Assembly: GCA_965230425.1 (NCBI GenBank)
Contig: CBDDKW010000022.1
Span: 8,786 to 72,785, forward strand
Direction: 5' to 3'
DNA: 64,000 nt
Source of the DNA: CBDDKW01 sp965230425
GTDB taxonomy: Bacteria; Pseudomonadota; Gammaproteobacteria; UBA1113
The number at the start of each line of letters is the position of its first letter. The first letter of the stretch is position 1. The notes beneath the pieces were generated by a model. It ran no database searches and had not been told where the DNA came from. It saw nothing but the letters and a program-made list of their open reading frames with translations. The translations under genes and the position numbers were made by a program. Below are positions 27,877-37,286 of this stretch, piece by piece.

Positions 27877-29165
27877 TATCTTTTTTCAACTGGCTGATAG
27901 TCACGTTTTGTGGGACCTGTGTAAAGTTGGCGTGGGCGGCCAATGCGGTAACCAGGTTGACTAATCATTTCTTTCCAGTGGGCGATCCATCCGACAGTGC
28001 GTGCTAAGGCAAAAATCACGGTGAACATACTGGTAGGAATGCCCAAGGCACTTAAGGTGATCCCTGAATAAAAGTCTACGTTAGGGAATAATTTTTTCTC
28101 AATGAAATACTCATCTTCAAGAGCAATGCGCTCTAATTCCATAGCGAGTTTAAACATAGGAGAATCCGCTGCGCCCACTTCTTGTAATACTTCATGACAT
28201 GTAGTACGCATTACTTTTGCACGTGGGTCGTAGTTTTTATAAACGCGATGACCGAAGCCCATTAAACGGAAAGGATCATTTTTATCGCGAGCTTTTTCCA
28301 GGTATTTGCCAATTTGAGAAACATCACCAATTTCTGCCAACATATCTAAGACAGCTTCATTCGCACCACCATGGGCAGGTCCCCACAGGGCAGCGATACC
28401 TGAAGAAATACACGCAAAGGGATTAGCTCCGGTAGAGCCGGCTAAGCGCACGGTGGATGTTGAGGCATTTTGTTCGTGGTCTGCATGCAGAATGAAAATT
28501 CGGTTCATGGCGCGGGTGAGGATAGGGTTAGGCACCCATGGTTCACAAGGAACACCAAACATCATTTGTAAAAAGTTACCGGCATAACATAAGTCATTTT
28601 GTGGATAACGGAAGGGATGGCCAATGGAGTATTTATAACACATGGCTGCCATGGTCGGCATTTTAGCAATTAGGCGTACTGCGGCAACTTCGCGGTGAGC
28701 TGGGTTGTTGATATCAAGAGAATCGTGATAGAAAGATGAAAGTGCGCCTACTGCGCCTACCATAATCGCCATTGGGTGAGCATCTCGACGGAAGCCATTG
28801 AAAAATTTGTGTACTTGTTCATGTAGCATAGTATGATTTTTAATACGCTCATCGAAGGCTTCGCTTTCGGCTTTGTTGGGTAGTTCACCATTGAGTAATA
28901 AATAACACAATTCTAAATAACTGGCATGTTCAGCTAGCTCTTCAATGGGATAACCACCGTGCAATAATACGCCATTAGCACCATCGATATAGGTGATTTT
29001 TGATTCACAGGAGGCAGTTGCCAGGAAACCTGGATCGAAAGTAAAGGCGCCATGTTTGCCTAACTGACTAATATCGATTACTTTTTGCCCAAGTGTGGGT
29101 TCATGGATGGGTAATTCAATGGTTTCGTCGTTATCAATTTGTAGGCGGGCAATTTTATCAGACAT
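27876..29165 (-). CDS. gltA: Citrate synthase
   Basis: Condenses acetyl-CoA and oxaloacetate into citrate. 429 residues, the length of the hexameric type II enzyme of Gram-negatives. Active-site blocks HADHEQNASTSTVRLAGSTG, GPAHGGANEAVL and GFGHRVYKNYDPRA carry the catalytic His residues; VDFYSGITL carries the catalytic Asp. ATG 29165 has AGGAG at ideal spacing. Divergent from sdhCDAB, as in other Legionellales. Confidence 0.97.
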   Translation of the reverse strand: MSDKIARLQIDNDETIELPIHEPTLGQKVIDISQLGKHGAFTFDPGFLATASCESKITYIDGANGVLLHGGYPIEELAEHASYLELCYLLLNGELPNKAESEAFDERIKNHTMLHEQVHKFFNGFRRDAHPMAIMVGAVGALSSFYHDSLDINNPAHREVAAVRLIAKMPTMAAMCYKYSIGHPFRYPQNDLCYAGNFLQMMFGVPCEPWVPNPILTRAMNRIFILHADHEQNASTSTVRLAGSTGANPFACISSGIAALWGPAHGGANEAVLDMLAEIGDVSQIGKYLEKARDKNDPFRLMGFGHRVYKNYDPRAKVMRTTCHEVLQEVGAADSPMFKLAMELERIALEDEYFIEKKLFPNVDFYSGITLSALGIPTSMFTVIFALARTVGWIAHWKEMISQPGYRIGRPRQLYTGPTKRDYQPVEKR

Positions 29166-29641
29166 GGTGGCTCCTAAATCCGTGGTCAGTAGATTGACTA
29201 TAGCTAACCGATTTTAACTTTGTCAAACCAGATAGGGGCAGCGTGTGATATAACTCATTCAAACATGCAGAAAATTGTACACATGAACAAGGCGATACAC
29301 TGCTGTTTCCAGCTTGCTGATTTGTTTGCAGAGGCGAGTAAAAAGCGCTATCAGGGATGATAGCGCAAGCTACATGGATGTAGCCGAGCCTCGGCAAACA
29401 AATCAGCAAGCTGGGAACTTGGTGATTCTTTTTGCTTGCTTGCCAATTAGGAAAAGTTGAATGGAGCAGGATCAGAGCATTTCACCTGTGTTGGTGTAGT
29501 TATAAGTATCAGAATAATTTGAGATTTGAGACCAACATAGCTATACTCACGCTGGCACATCACACTGCCAAACGACTTACACTTTGAAAACTGTTTTAAT
29601 AAAATACAATTCATTATGTTTTGTGTTTACTTTTGGGGAAT
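29166..29641. other. Divergent gltA / sdhC control region
   Basis: 476 bases between two TCA operons, holding the nested palindrome at 29305-29418. The 220 bases next to sdhC are AT-rich and must carry its promoter; no clear consensus hexamers found. Confidence 0.5.
29305..29418. repeat. Nested 114-nt palindromic element
   Basis: Outer arms 29309-29329 and 29394-29414 are perfect 21-bp inverted repeats (extendable with one wobble to 29305/29418). Two inner hairpins: a perfect 9-bp stem at 29345-29366 (GCGCTATCA/TGATAGCGC) and a 7-bp stem at 29369-29384 (GCTACAT/ATGTAGC). The second inner motif, with its CGAG flank, recurs in the hairpin after sucD. Confidence 0.9.
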
Positions 29642-30025
29642 ATGCGACCAGTGAATAAACAACGACCTGTTAATTTGCAACTTACCACCATTAAATTTCC
29701 TATTACCGCAATTACATCGATTCTGCACCGTATCACCGGAGTGTTACTTTTTTTATCAATGCCAGTGTTGCTATGGACCTTAGATGTATCTCTATCTTCT
29801 GAGGCTGGTTTTGAATGTGTGCGTGATTGCTTTTCTCGGCCTTTCGACAAATTTCTCACCTGGGTGCTGTTATCCTGTGTGATTTACCATGTGGTTGCCG
29901 GTGTCCGCCATTTATTGATGGATCTTGGTTATGGTGAAAGCAAAAGCGGCGGTAGAGTCGGGGCTAAATTGATTATTTTAGTTTCTCTCATACTTATTAT
30001 TTTAGTAGGACTATGGATATGGTAG
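29642..30025 (+). CDS. sdhC: Succinate dehydrogenase cytochrome b556 subunit
   Basis: Membrane anchor of complex II, binds haem b and quinone. 127 residues with three TM helices. SILHRITGVLLFL near the N terminus and HVVAGVRHLLMDLGYGE (haem-ligand His) are family signatures. ATG 29642 fits the family N terminus (MRPVNKQRPVNL); a GGGG box lies very close. Overlaps sdhD by 13 bases. Confidence 0.95.
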   Translation: MRPVNKQRPVNLQLTTIKFPITAITSILHRITGVLLFLSMPVLLWTLDVSLSSEAGFECVRDCFSRPFDKFLTWVLLSCVIYHVVAGVRHLLMDLGYGESKSGGRVGAKLIILVSLILIILVGLWIW

Positions 30026-30366
30026 GAAATGTAACAAGCTACAGCAGTAATGGTTTACGAGATTGGCTCGTACAACGTGCAACTGCGGTTATTTTAGCGA
30101 TTTATTCTATTTTTATAATTGATTATTTGATTGTACATCCACATTTAGTTTATGCCGATTGGCAGCAATTATTCGCCCACACTTGGATGAAAGTAGCTAC
30201 CTTACTGGCTCTGCTCAGTGTGTTATTACACGCCTTGATTGGTTTGTGGACGGTACTGACAGATTATGTAAAACCAGCAAAATTGCGGATGTTTATCCTC
30301 ATTTTAGTCATATTGACCCTTATGAGCTGTTTACTCTGGGGCATTATTATACTTTGGAGTGTTTAA
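30013..30366 (+). CDS. sdhD: Succinate dehydrogenase membrane anchor subunit
   Basis: Second anchor of complex II. 117 residues, three TM helices; GLRDWLVQRATAVILAIYS at the N terminus carries the Arg and Ser residues that line the quinone site, and the HALIGLWTVLTDYVK segment carries the conserved His and Asp-Tyr. Start overlaps the sdhC end, so translation is coupled. Confidence 0.93.
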   Translation: MDMVGNVTSYSSNGLRDWLVQRATAVILAIYSIFIIDYLIVHPHLVYADWQQLFAHTWMKVATLLALLSVLLHALIGLWTVLTDYVKPAKLRMFILILVILTLMSCLLWGIIILWSV

Positions 30367-30369
30367 TTC

Positions 30370-32139
30370 ATGGCATTACCTATTTATTCTTTCGATGCAG
30401 TTATTATCGGTGCCGGTGGTGCCGGTATGCGTGCGGCATTAGCACTAGCACAGTCAGGTTATAAAACCGCCTTAGTTTCTAAAGTATTTCCAACACGTTC
30501 GCATACGGTGTCAGCCCAAGGGGGGATCACCTGTGCTATTGGTAATGCTCATGAAGATGATTGGCGCTGGCATATGTACGATACAGTTAAAGGCTCTGAT
30601 TATATTGGTGACCAAGACTGTATTGAATATATGTGTCAAACCGGTCCTGAATGTGTCTACGAACTAGAACATATGGGTTTACCTTTTTCACGTACTGAAG
30701 ATGGACGTATCTACCAACGGCCTTTCGGTGGACAATCGAAAGATTTTGGTGGTGATCAAGCAGCAAGAACTTGTGCTGCAGCCGATAGAACTGGACATGC
30801 GTTATTACATACCTTATACCAGCAGAACATTCAGGCAAAAACCCACGTATTTTCTGAATGGTATGCCATTGACTTTGTGAAGGCAGATAACGGTAAAGAT
30901 TATGCTGGCGTTATCGTTATGAATATCGAAACCGGCGAAGTGGTTTATATGCAAGCCCGAGCGATTATTTTAGCCACAGGTGGTGCTGGACGTATTTTCC
31001 AATCAACCACTAATGCTTTGATCAATACCGGTGATGGTGTTGGTATGGCATTACGTGCTGGTTTGCCAGTGCAAGATATGGAAATGTGGCAATTCCATCC
31101 TACTGGTATTGCTGGTGCTGGGGTTTTAGTGACGGAAGGTTGTCGTGGTGAAGGCGGTTACTTAATTAATGCTGCCGGTGAGCGATTGATGGAGCGTTAT
31201 GCACCTCACGCAAAAGATTTAGCCTCACGTGATGTAGTCGCGCGTGCCATGGCCTTAGAAATTCGTGAAGGTCGCGGTTTTGAAACCAATGGCGTTGGTC
31301 ATGTGAAGTTAAAACTCGATCATTTAGGCGCAGATTTAATTAAAACCCGGTTGCCAGGTATTCGCGAATTATCCATGACCTTCGCGGGTGTGGATCCTAT
31401 TAAAGAACCTATTCCTGTGGTACCTACCTGTCACTATATGATGGGTGGTTTACCAACCAATGTTTCCGGGCAAGTATTGACTGTTGATGCCAATGGTCAA
31501 GACCATGTTGTTGAAGGTTTGTATGCTGCCGGCGAATGTGCCTGTGTATCCGTGCATGGTGCTAATCGCTTAGGCGGTAATTCATTACTTGATTTAGTTG
31601 TCTTTGGCCGTGCTTCAGGATTACACGTGGAGCAAGAGTTACGTGAAGGCTTACCTCAACATACGGCGAGTCAAGATAATATTGATGCGGCTATGGCGCG
31701 TATGCAACGTTGGAATACGCATAAAAATGGCGAAAGTGTTAGCGATATTCGTAATGAATTACAAAAAACCATGCAGGAAGATTTTGGGGTGTTCCGTACT
31801 GCAGAATTCATGGAAAAAGGCTTAGAAAAGCTAAAAGATTTACGCGAGCGCCTGCAACATGCTTCCATCAGTGATCACAGCCAAGTATTTAATACCGCAC
31901 GTATTGAAGCGATGGAGTTAGATAACTTAATGGCTGTGGCGGTAGCGACAGCTTCCGCGGCAAATTATCGTACGGAAAGTCGTGGCGCACATAGCCGTGA
32001 AGATTTTCCAAAACGTGATGATGAGAATTGGATTAAGCATACGCTGTATAATCTTGAGCAAGACCAAATGTCTACTCGAGGTGTGAATATGCAACCCAAA
32101 ACCATGGATCGCTTTGAACCTAAAGAACGAGTTTATTAG
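30370..32139 (+). CDS. sdhA: Succinate dehydrogenase flavoprotein subunit
   Basis: Oxidises succinate to fumarate with covalent FAD. 589 residues (E. coli 588). FAD-binding IIGAGGAGMRAALAL, the RSHTVSAQGG block with the flavin-linked His, active-site FHPTGIAGAG and CHYMMGGLPTN, and the C-terminal FEPKERVY typical of SdhA. Three bases after sdhD. Confidence 0.98.
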   Translation: MALPIYSFDAVIIGAGGAGMRAALALAQSGYKTALVSKVFPTRSHTVSAQGGITCAIGNAHEDDWRWHMYDTVKGSDYIGDQDCIEYMCQTGPECVYELEHMGLPFSRTEDGRIYQRPFGGQSKDFGGDQAARTCAAADRTGHALLHTLYQQNIQAKTHVFSEWYAIDFVKADNGKDYAGVIVMNIETGEVVYMQARAIILATGGAGRIFQSTTNALINTGDGVGMALRAGLPVQDMEMWQFHPTGIAGAGVLVTEGCRGEGGYLINAAGERLMERYAPHAKDLASRDVVARAMALEIREGRGFETNGVGHVKLKLDHLGADLIKTRLPGIRELSMTFAGVDPIKEPIPVVPTCHYMMGGLPTNVSGQVLTVDANGQDHVVEGLYAAGECACVSVHGANRLGGNSLLDLVVFGRASGLHVEQELREGLPQHTASQDNIDAAMARMQRWNTHKNGESVSDIRNELQKTMQEDFGVFRTAEFMEKGLEKLKDLRERLQHASISDHSQVFNTARIEAMELDNLMAVAVATASAANYRTESRGAHSREDFPKRDDENWIKHTLYNLEQDQMSTRGVNMQPKTMDRFEPKERVY

Positions 32140-32151
32140 AGAGGAAACCGC

Positions 32152-32874
32152 ATGTCTGAGGCAATGAGAAAAGTACATTTTCAAATTTACCGGTTTGATC
32201 CTGAGAAGGATGCAGAGCCTTATATGCAAGACTTTCATCTAGAAATCCCGCAAGGGAAAGATATGATGTTGTTAGAAGCTATTTTACAGATTAAAGCTCA
32301 ATTAGACGAAACAGTGTCTATTCGCCGTTCCTGTCGAGAGGGGGTTTGTGGTTCCGATGGTATGAATATTAATGGCCGTAATGGCTTGGCTTGTATTACC
32401 ACTTTATCCTCTTTAAAAGAGCCTATCGTCTTGCGGCCTTTACCAGGTTTTCCTGTGGTTAGAGATCTCGTGGTCGATATGACACAATTCTATAAGCAAT
32501 ATGAAAAAATCAAGCCTTATTTACAGAATGATGATCCTGTCCCAGCAAAAGAACGATTACAGTCACCAGAACAACGCAAAAAGTTAGATGGACTCTATGA
32601 GTGTATTTTATGCGCATGTTGTTCTAGCTCTTGTCCCTCATTTTGGTGGAATCCAGACAAATTTATTGGTCCAGCAGGTTTGTTACAAGCTTACCGTTTT
32701 ATCGCTGACAGCAGAGATACGAATACACGTGAGCGTTTAGCTGGATTAGAAGATCCATTCAGCGTATTTCGTTGTCGCGGTATTATGAATTGCGTTGATG
32801 TGTGTCCAAAAGGCTTGAATCCTACCAAGGCAATTGGTAAGTTGCGCTCGGAAATGTTGAAAGAAATAGCGTAA
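32152..32874 (+). CDS. sdhB: Succinate dehydrogenase iron-sulfur subunit
   Basis: Electron wire of complex II. 240 residues with all three cluster motifs: [2Fe-2S] SCREGVCGSDGMNINGRNGLAC (read as CREGVCGSDG plus NGLAC), [4Fe-4S] CILCACCSSSCP and [3Fe-4S] CRGIMNCVDVCPKGLNP. GAGAGGAA ribosome site. Last gene before a terminator. Confidence 0.98.
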   Translation: MSEAMRKVHFQIYRFDPEKDAEPYMQDFHLEIPQGKDMMLLEAILQIKAQLDETVSIRRSCREGVCGSDGMNINGRNGLACITTLSSLKEPIVLRPLPGFPVVRDLVVDMTQFYKQYEKIKPYLQNDDPVPAKERLQSPEQRKKLDGLYECILCACCSSSCPSFWWNPDKFIGPAGLLQAYRFIADSRDTNTRERLAGLEDPFSVFRCRGIMNCVDVCPKGLNPTKAIGKLRSEMLKEIA

Positions 32875-32907
32875 GTATAGTTAATATAGTTGGAATAAAG
32901 AATAAGG

Positions 32908-32949
32908 AATGCCAGTAAAGCTACGATTGTCAGCTCTACTGGCATTTTT
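32908..32949 (+). terminator. Terminator between sdhB and sucA
   Basis: Perfect arms AATGCCAGTA (32908-32917) and TACTGGCATT (32937-32946), with extra inner pairing AGC/GCT, followed by a T run. It separates sdhCDAB from sucAB, possibly as a partial terminator. Confidence 0.85.
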
Positions 32950-32978
32950 GGGTGTAGGTAAATATTTAGGTAGTAAAT

Positions 32979-35792
32979 ATGACTAAGCAAAGTACATTAG
33001 AAGAACAACAACAAACGTCCTATCTCTCAGGTGGCAGTGCCGCTTATCTAGAAGAGTTATATGAAGCGTATTTGCACGATCCACAGTCGGTGGATCCTCA
33101 CTGGCAAGATTGTTTCGCTAAATTGCCCGCAAATAATGGTCATATTGATGATGTTTCACACTCAGCCATTCGCGAGCAATTTTTACAACTAGCGAAACAC
33201 AAAAGGCATGCTCAAGCGGCTGGTCCACAACAAACGGCCAGTAAACAAGCCCATGTGCTGCAATTTATTAATGCTTACCGCAGTCACGGCCATCATCATG
33301 CAAAATTAGATCCTTTAGAATTAAGAGAACGCAAGCATGTACCGGATTTAGACTTAGGCCACCATGGCTTATCACATGATGATTTAAGCACTACATTTTC
33401 TACGCATAATTTCCAAGCGGTTGGTAAAACCGAGGCAACGCTGAAAGAAATCCATGCAGCACTACTCGATACCTATTGTAGTACCATCGGTATTGAATAT
33501 TTGCATATCACTGAGCCACGTGAAACTCAGTGGTTACAGCAACGTATGGAAACCCACGGTAGTCGTGGTGGTGCATTTACTGCAGATGAGCGTAAAGGTA
33601 TTTTAAAACAACTCACTGCGGCAGAAGGCTTAGCAAAATATTTAGCGAATAAATATGTCGGCCAGAAGCGTTTTGGCTTAGAAGGTGGCGAAAGTTTAAT
33701 TCCAATGCTGCATGAAATAGTTCAGCGCAGTGGTAGCCAAGGTATGAAGGAATTAGTCATTGGTATGGCCCACCGTGGTCGTCTCAATGTTTTAGTGAAT
33801 ATCTTAGGTAAGGCACCGCGGGATTTATTCGATGAATTTGAAGGTAAAGTCATTGCCGAAGATCGTTCAGGTGATGTGAAATACCATCTGGGTTATTCTT
33901 CTGATGTCAGTACGCCTGGTGGCACATTACATTTAACCTTGGGCTTTAATCCCTCGCATTTAGAAATTATTTCCCCAGTGATTGAAGGTTCAGTAAGAGC
34001 ACGCCAAGAGCGTCGTGCCGATCAAGATAAAGCTGAAGTACTGCCTGTGATTTTACACGGTGATGCCGCCTTTGCAGGCCAGGGGGTGGTGATGGAAACC
34101 TTCAATATGTCGCAAGCTCGTGGCTATTGTACGGGGGGAACTATCCATATTGTCATTAACAACCAAATTGGTTTTACTACGAGCAACCCTTTAGATGCAC
34201 GCTCCACACTCTATTGTACTGATGTGGCAAAAATGGTTCAGGCGCCCATTATTCATGTGAATGCCGATGATCCTGATGCCGTTGTTTTTGCTAGCCAAAT
34301 GGCATTAGATTATCGCATGACTTTCAAAAAAGATGTGGTATTAGATTTAGTCTGTTATCGTCGTCATGGCCATAATGAATCAGATGAACCTTCTGGTACG
34401 CAACCTATGATGTACCGTAAAATCAAGCAGCATAAAACTGTATTGTCACTGTATTCTGAACGCTTAGTACAAGAGCAAATACTCAGTAGAGAAGATGCAG
34501 ATGCAATGGTTAAAGCCTATCGTGATGCTTTAGATCATGGCCAATCCGTTGTAGATTTAGTGCCTGATGCGCAAAATGATTTTGTGGTGGATTGGACACC
34601 TTATTTGGGCCAAACATGGGATGCACCTGCAGATACCAATATCAGCGCTGAAGCTATACAGCGTCTTGGTAAACACTTAACAACATTACCAGAAGATTTT
34701 GTCTTACAGCCGCAAGTGGCTAAGGAAATTGAGTCACGTAAAAAAATGTTAGCTGGCGAAATGCCTGTTTTCTGGGGTATGGGTGAGACATTGGCTTATG
34801 CTTCCCTTGCTGAGGCTGGCTATGGCATCCGTGTATCTGGTCAAGATTGTGGTCGTGGTACCTTCGCCCATCGACATGCCGTGTTGCATCATTTTGAAAA
34901 CGGTAACTCTTATGTGCCATTACAACACATCTCTGATTCACAAGGACAAGTCACCATTATTGACTCGATTCTATCTGAAGAAGCGGTGATGGCTTTTGAA
35001 TATGGTTATACTTCCGCAGATCCCAATAGTTTAGTGATTTGGGAAGGCCAGTTTGGTGACTTTGCTAATGGTGCACAAGTGGTGATTGATCAATTCATTA
35101 GTTCTGCCGATCAAAAATGGGGACGCCTATGTGGCTTAGTCTTATTGTTACCTCACGGTTATGAAGGCATGGGACCAGAGCATTCATCAGCGCGATTAGA
35201 ACGTTATCTGCAATTATGTGCTGAACATAATATGCAAGTGTGTACACCAACCACACCGGCACAATGCTTCCACATGTTACGTCGGCAGATGGTCCGTCCA
35301 TTCCGCAAGCCATTGATTGTTATGTCGCCTAAGAGCTTATTAAGAAATAAATTAGCCACTTCATCATTAGACGATTTTACCCAAGGTAAATTTCATTTAG
35401 TGATCCCAGAAGTAGATGACTTAAAAGACAAAGACGTTACTCGGGTAATTATTTGTGGTGGTAAAGTGTATTATGACTTACTGCAAAAACGTCGTGCAGA
35501 TGAATTAAATAATGTGGCTATCGTGCGTATCGAACAGCTTTATCCATTCCCTGAAGCAGAGTTAAAGCATGAGTTAGCACGCTATAAAAATGCAAAAGAA
35601 GTGGTGTGGTGCCAAGAAGAGCCAAAAAATCAAGGGGCTTGGTATTGTAGTCAACATAACTTCCATGCCTGCTTAAGTAAGGGACAACGCTTAATTTTTG
35701 CAGGTCGGCCTGCATCAGCAGCACCCGCTGTTGGTTATATGTCCTTACACCAAGAGCAACAACGTACTTTAATTGAGGATGCTTTCAAATAG
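32979..35792 (+). CDS. sucA: 2-oxoglutarate dehydrogenase E1 component
   Basis: Thiamine-diphosphate-dependent decarboxylation of 2-oxoglutarate. 937 residues (E. coli 933). N-terminal YLEELYEAYLHDPQSVDPHW binds the E2 core; KRFGLEGGESLIPML, GMAHRGRLNVL, HGDAAFAGQG and the INNQIGFTT block form the active site and cofactor pocket. The C-terminal domain ends VGYMSLHQEQQRTLIEDAF. No lpd (E3) gene follows. Confidence 0.98.
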   Translation: MTKQSTLEEQQQTSYLSGGSAAYLEELYEAYLHDPQSVDPHWQDCFAKLPANNGHIDDVSHSAIREQFLQLAKHKRHAQAAGPQQTASKQAHVLQFINAYRSHGHHHAKLDPLELRERKHVPDLDLGHHGLSHDDLSTTFSTHNFQAVGKTEATLKEIHAALLDTYCSTIGIEYLHITEPRETQWLQQRMETHGSRGGAFTADERKGILKQLTAAEGLAKYLANKYVGQKRFGLEGGESLIPMLHEIVQRSGSQGMKELVIGMAHRGRLNVLVNILGKAPRDLFDEFEGKVIAEDRSGDVKYHLGYSSDVSTPGGTLHLTLGFNPSHLEIISPVIEGSVRARQERRADQDKAEVLPVILHGDAAFAGQGVVMETFNMSQARGYCTGGTIHIVINNQIGFTTSNPLDARSTLYCTDVAKMVQAPIIHVNADDPDAVVFASQMALDYRMTFKKDVVLDLVCYRRHGHNESDEPSGTQPMMYRKIKQHKTVLSLYSERLVQEQILSREDADAMVKAYRDALDHGQSVVDLVPDAQNDFVVDWTPYLGQTWDAPADTNISAEAIQRLGKHLTTLPEDFVLQPQVAKEIESRKKMLAGEMPVFWGMGETLAYASLAEAGYGIRVSGQDCGRGTFAHRHAVLHHFENGNSYVPLQHISDSQGQVTIIDSILSEEAVMAFEYGYTSADPNSLVIWEGQFGDFANGAQVVIDQFISSADQKWGRLCGLVLLLPHGYEGMGPEHSSARLERYLQLCAEHNMQVCTPTTPAQCFHMLRRQMVRPFRKPLIVMSPKSLLRNKLATSSLDDFTQGKFHLVIPEVDDLKDKDVTRVIICGGKVYYDLLQKRRADELNNVAIVRIEQLYPFPEAELKHELARYKNAKEVVWCQEEPKNQGAWYCSQHNFHACLSKGQRLIFAGRPASAAPAVGYMSLHQEQQRTLIEDAFK

Positions 35793-35876
35793 GGATGATA
35801 TATACGTCAGCAATGGCTGTACCTGTAAACAGTCCATATGCGACATAGTCTAGATTCAAAATGATGAGGTAAAAAA

Positions 35877-37079
35877 ATGTCTATCGAAGTAAAAGTTCCT
35901 GTGCTACCTGAATCCGTTGAGGATGCAACGGTGATCACCTGGCATAAAAAACCAGGAGAGCCAGTCAAGCGTGAGGAAAACCTTGTGGATATCGAAACAG
36001 ATAAAGTCGTACTTGAAGTACCTGCACCTGCTGATGGCGTATTAGAGTCGATTGTTAAAGAAGAAGGGTCCACCGTCTTAGGCGAAGAAGTCATTGCTAT
36101 CTTCAAAGAAGGTGAAGTGGCAGTAGCACCCGCGAATGACAGTGCCACAGAACAAGCGGCTGAGTCTGCAGAGAGTGCCCAGTCTCAGGCTAATTTAAGC
36201 CCAGCCGTGCGTCGCTTAGTCGCTGAAAATAATATTGATGTTAGCCAAGTAAAAGGTACTGGTAAAGATGGCCGCATTAAAAAAGAAGATGTGGAAAAAT
36301 TCATGCAACAAGGCGCAGCAGCACCAGCAAGCAGTAAGCCAGCACCTGTAGCACCATTACCCACACCAGCACTGGGTGAGCGTACCGAAAAGCGTGTACC
36401 TATGTCACGTTTACGGGCGCGTATTGCGGAACGTTTAGTGGCGGTACAACATGAAACTGCAATGTTAACTACCTTTAATGAAATCAACATGCAGCCGGTG
36501 ATGGAATTACGTAAGAAATACAAAGAGCAATTCGAGAAAAAACACGGCATTAAACTTGGCTTTATGTCCTTATTTACCAAAGCCGTTGTGGAAGCATTGA
36601 AACGTATGCCTGCAGTGAATGCTTCTATTGATGGTAACGATGTGGTTTATCATGGCTATTTTGATATTGGTATTGCCGTATCAACTGAGCGCGGTTTAGT
36701 GGTGCCAGTGGTGCGTGATGCTGATCAACTAAGTTTAGCGGAAATCGAATTGACCATCGCTGATTATGCGAAAAAAGCGCGCGATGGTAAATTAGCGATA
36801 GAAGATATGACCGGCGGTACTTTTACGATTACCAATGGTGGTGTATTCGGCTCCTTGATGTCAACGCCTATTATCAACTCGCCACAAAGTGGGATTTTAG
36901 GTATGCACAAGATTGAGGAACGAGCCGTAGTAGAAAATGGAGAAGTTGTGGTGCGGCCAATGATGTATGTAGCTTTATCCTACGATCATCGCATCATTGA
37001 TGGTAAGGAGTCTGTTGGCTTTTTAGTAGCTGTGAAGGAGATGCTAGAAGACCCCGCACGCATTTTACTTGAGCTGTAA
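35877..37079 (+). CDS. sucB: Dihydrolipoyllysine succinyltransferase (E2)
   Basis: Transfers succinyl to CoA in the 2-oxoglutarate dehydrogenase complex. 400 residues: lipoyl domain with ETDKVVLEVPAPADGV (lipoylated Lys about 43), an acidic/Ala-rich linker, the peripheral-subunit-binding domain (SPAVRRLVAENNID...GTGKDGRIKKEDV) and the catalytic domain ending with DHRIIDGKESVGFLV (catalytic His, Asp). AGGT ribosome site. Confidence 0.98.
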   Translation: MSIEVKVPVLPESVEDATVITWHKKPGEPVKREENLVDIETDKVVLEVPAPADGVLESIVKEEGSTVLGEEVIAIFKEGEVAVAPANDSATEQAAESAESAQSQANLSPAVRRLVAENNIDVSQVKGTGKDGRIKKEDVEKFMQQGAAAPASSKPAPVAPLPTPALGERTEKRVPMSRLRARIAERLVAVQHETAMLTTFNEINMQPVMELRKKYKEQFEKKHGIKLGFMSLFTKAVVEALKRMPAVNASIDGNDVVYHGYFDIGIAVSTERGLVVPVVRDADQLSLAEIELTIADYAKKARDGKLAIEDMTGGTFTITNGGVFGSLMSTPIINSPQSGILGMHKIEERAVVENGEVVVRPMMYVALSYDHRIIDGKESVGFLVAVKEMLEDPARILLEL

Positions 37080-37108
37080 GGGAGCGCGGCGCAAGCATTA
37101 TATTTCCA

Positions 37109-37229
37109 AGTAATATTTCGCCTGCGCGAACCAAGTTCGCGCGACGGCGACTTAAGGGGAGTCTACGCTGACTCCCCTTAAGAATCCCCAAGCGTAAAGT
37201 GCCCGCAGCAAGCTGCGGGGAATCAAGTT
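37109..37229 (-). repeat. Palindromic intergenic repeat, copy B (121 bp, inverted)
   Basis: Exact reverse complement of 27091-27211, located between sucB and sucC; similarity continues imperfectly about nine more bases toward sucB. Its three hairpins could act as a processing or partial termination site inside the suc transcript. Confidence 0.95.
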
Positions 37230-37286
37230 GAATCGTGATAACCATTGCTCGTAATGGTCATCGCTTAACTAAAAGTGGAAAAACGT

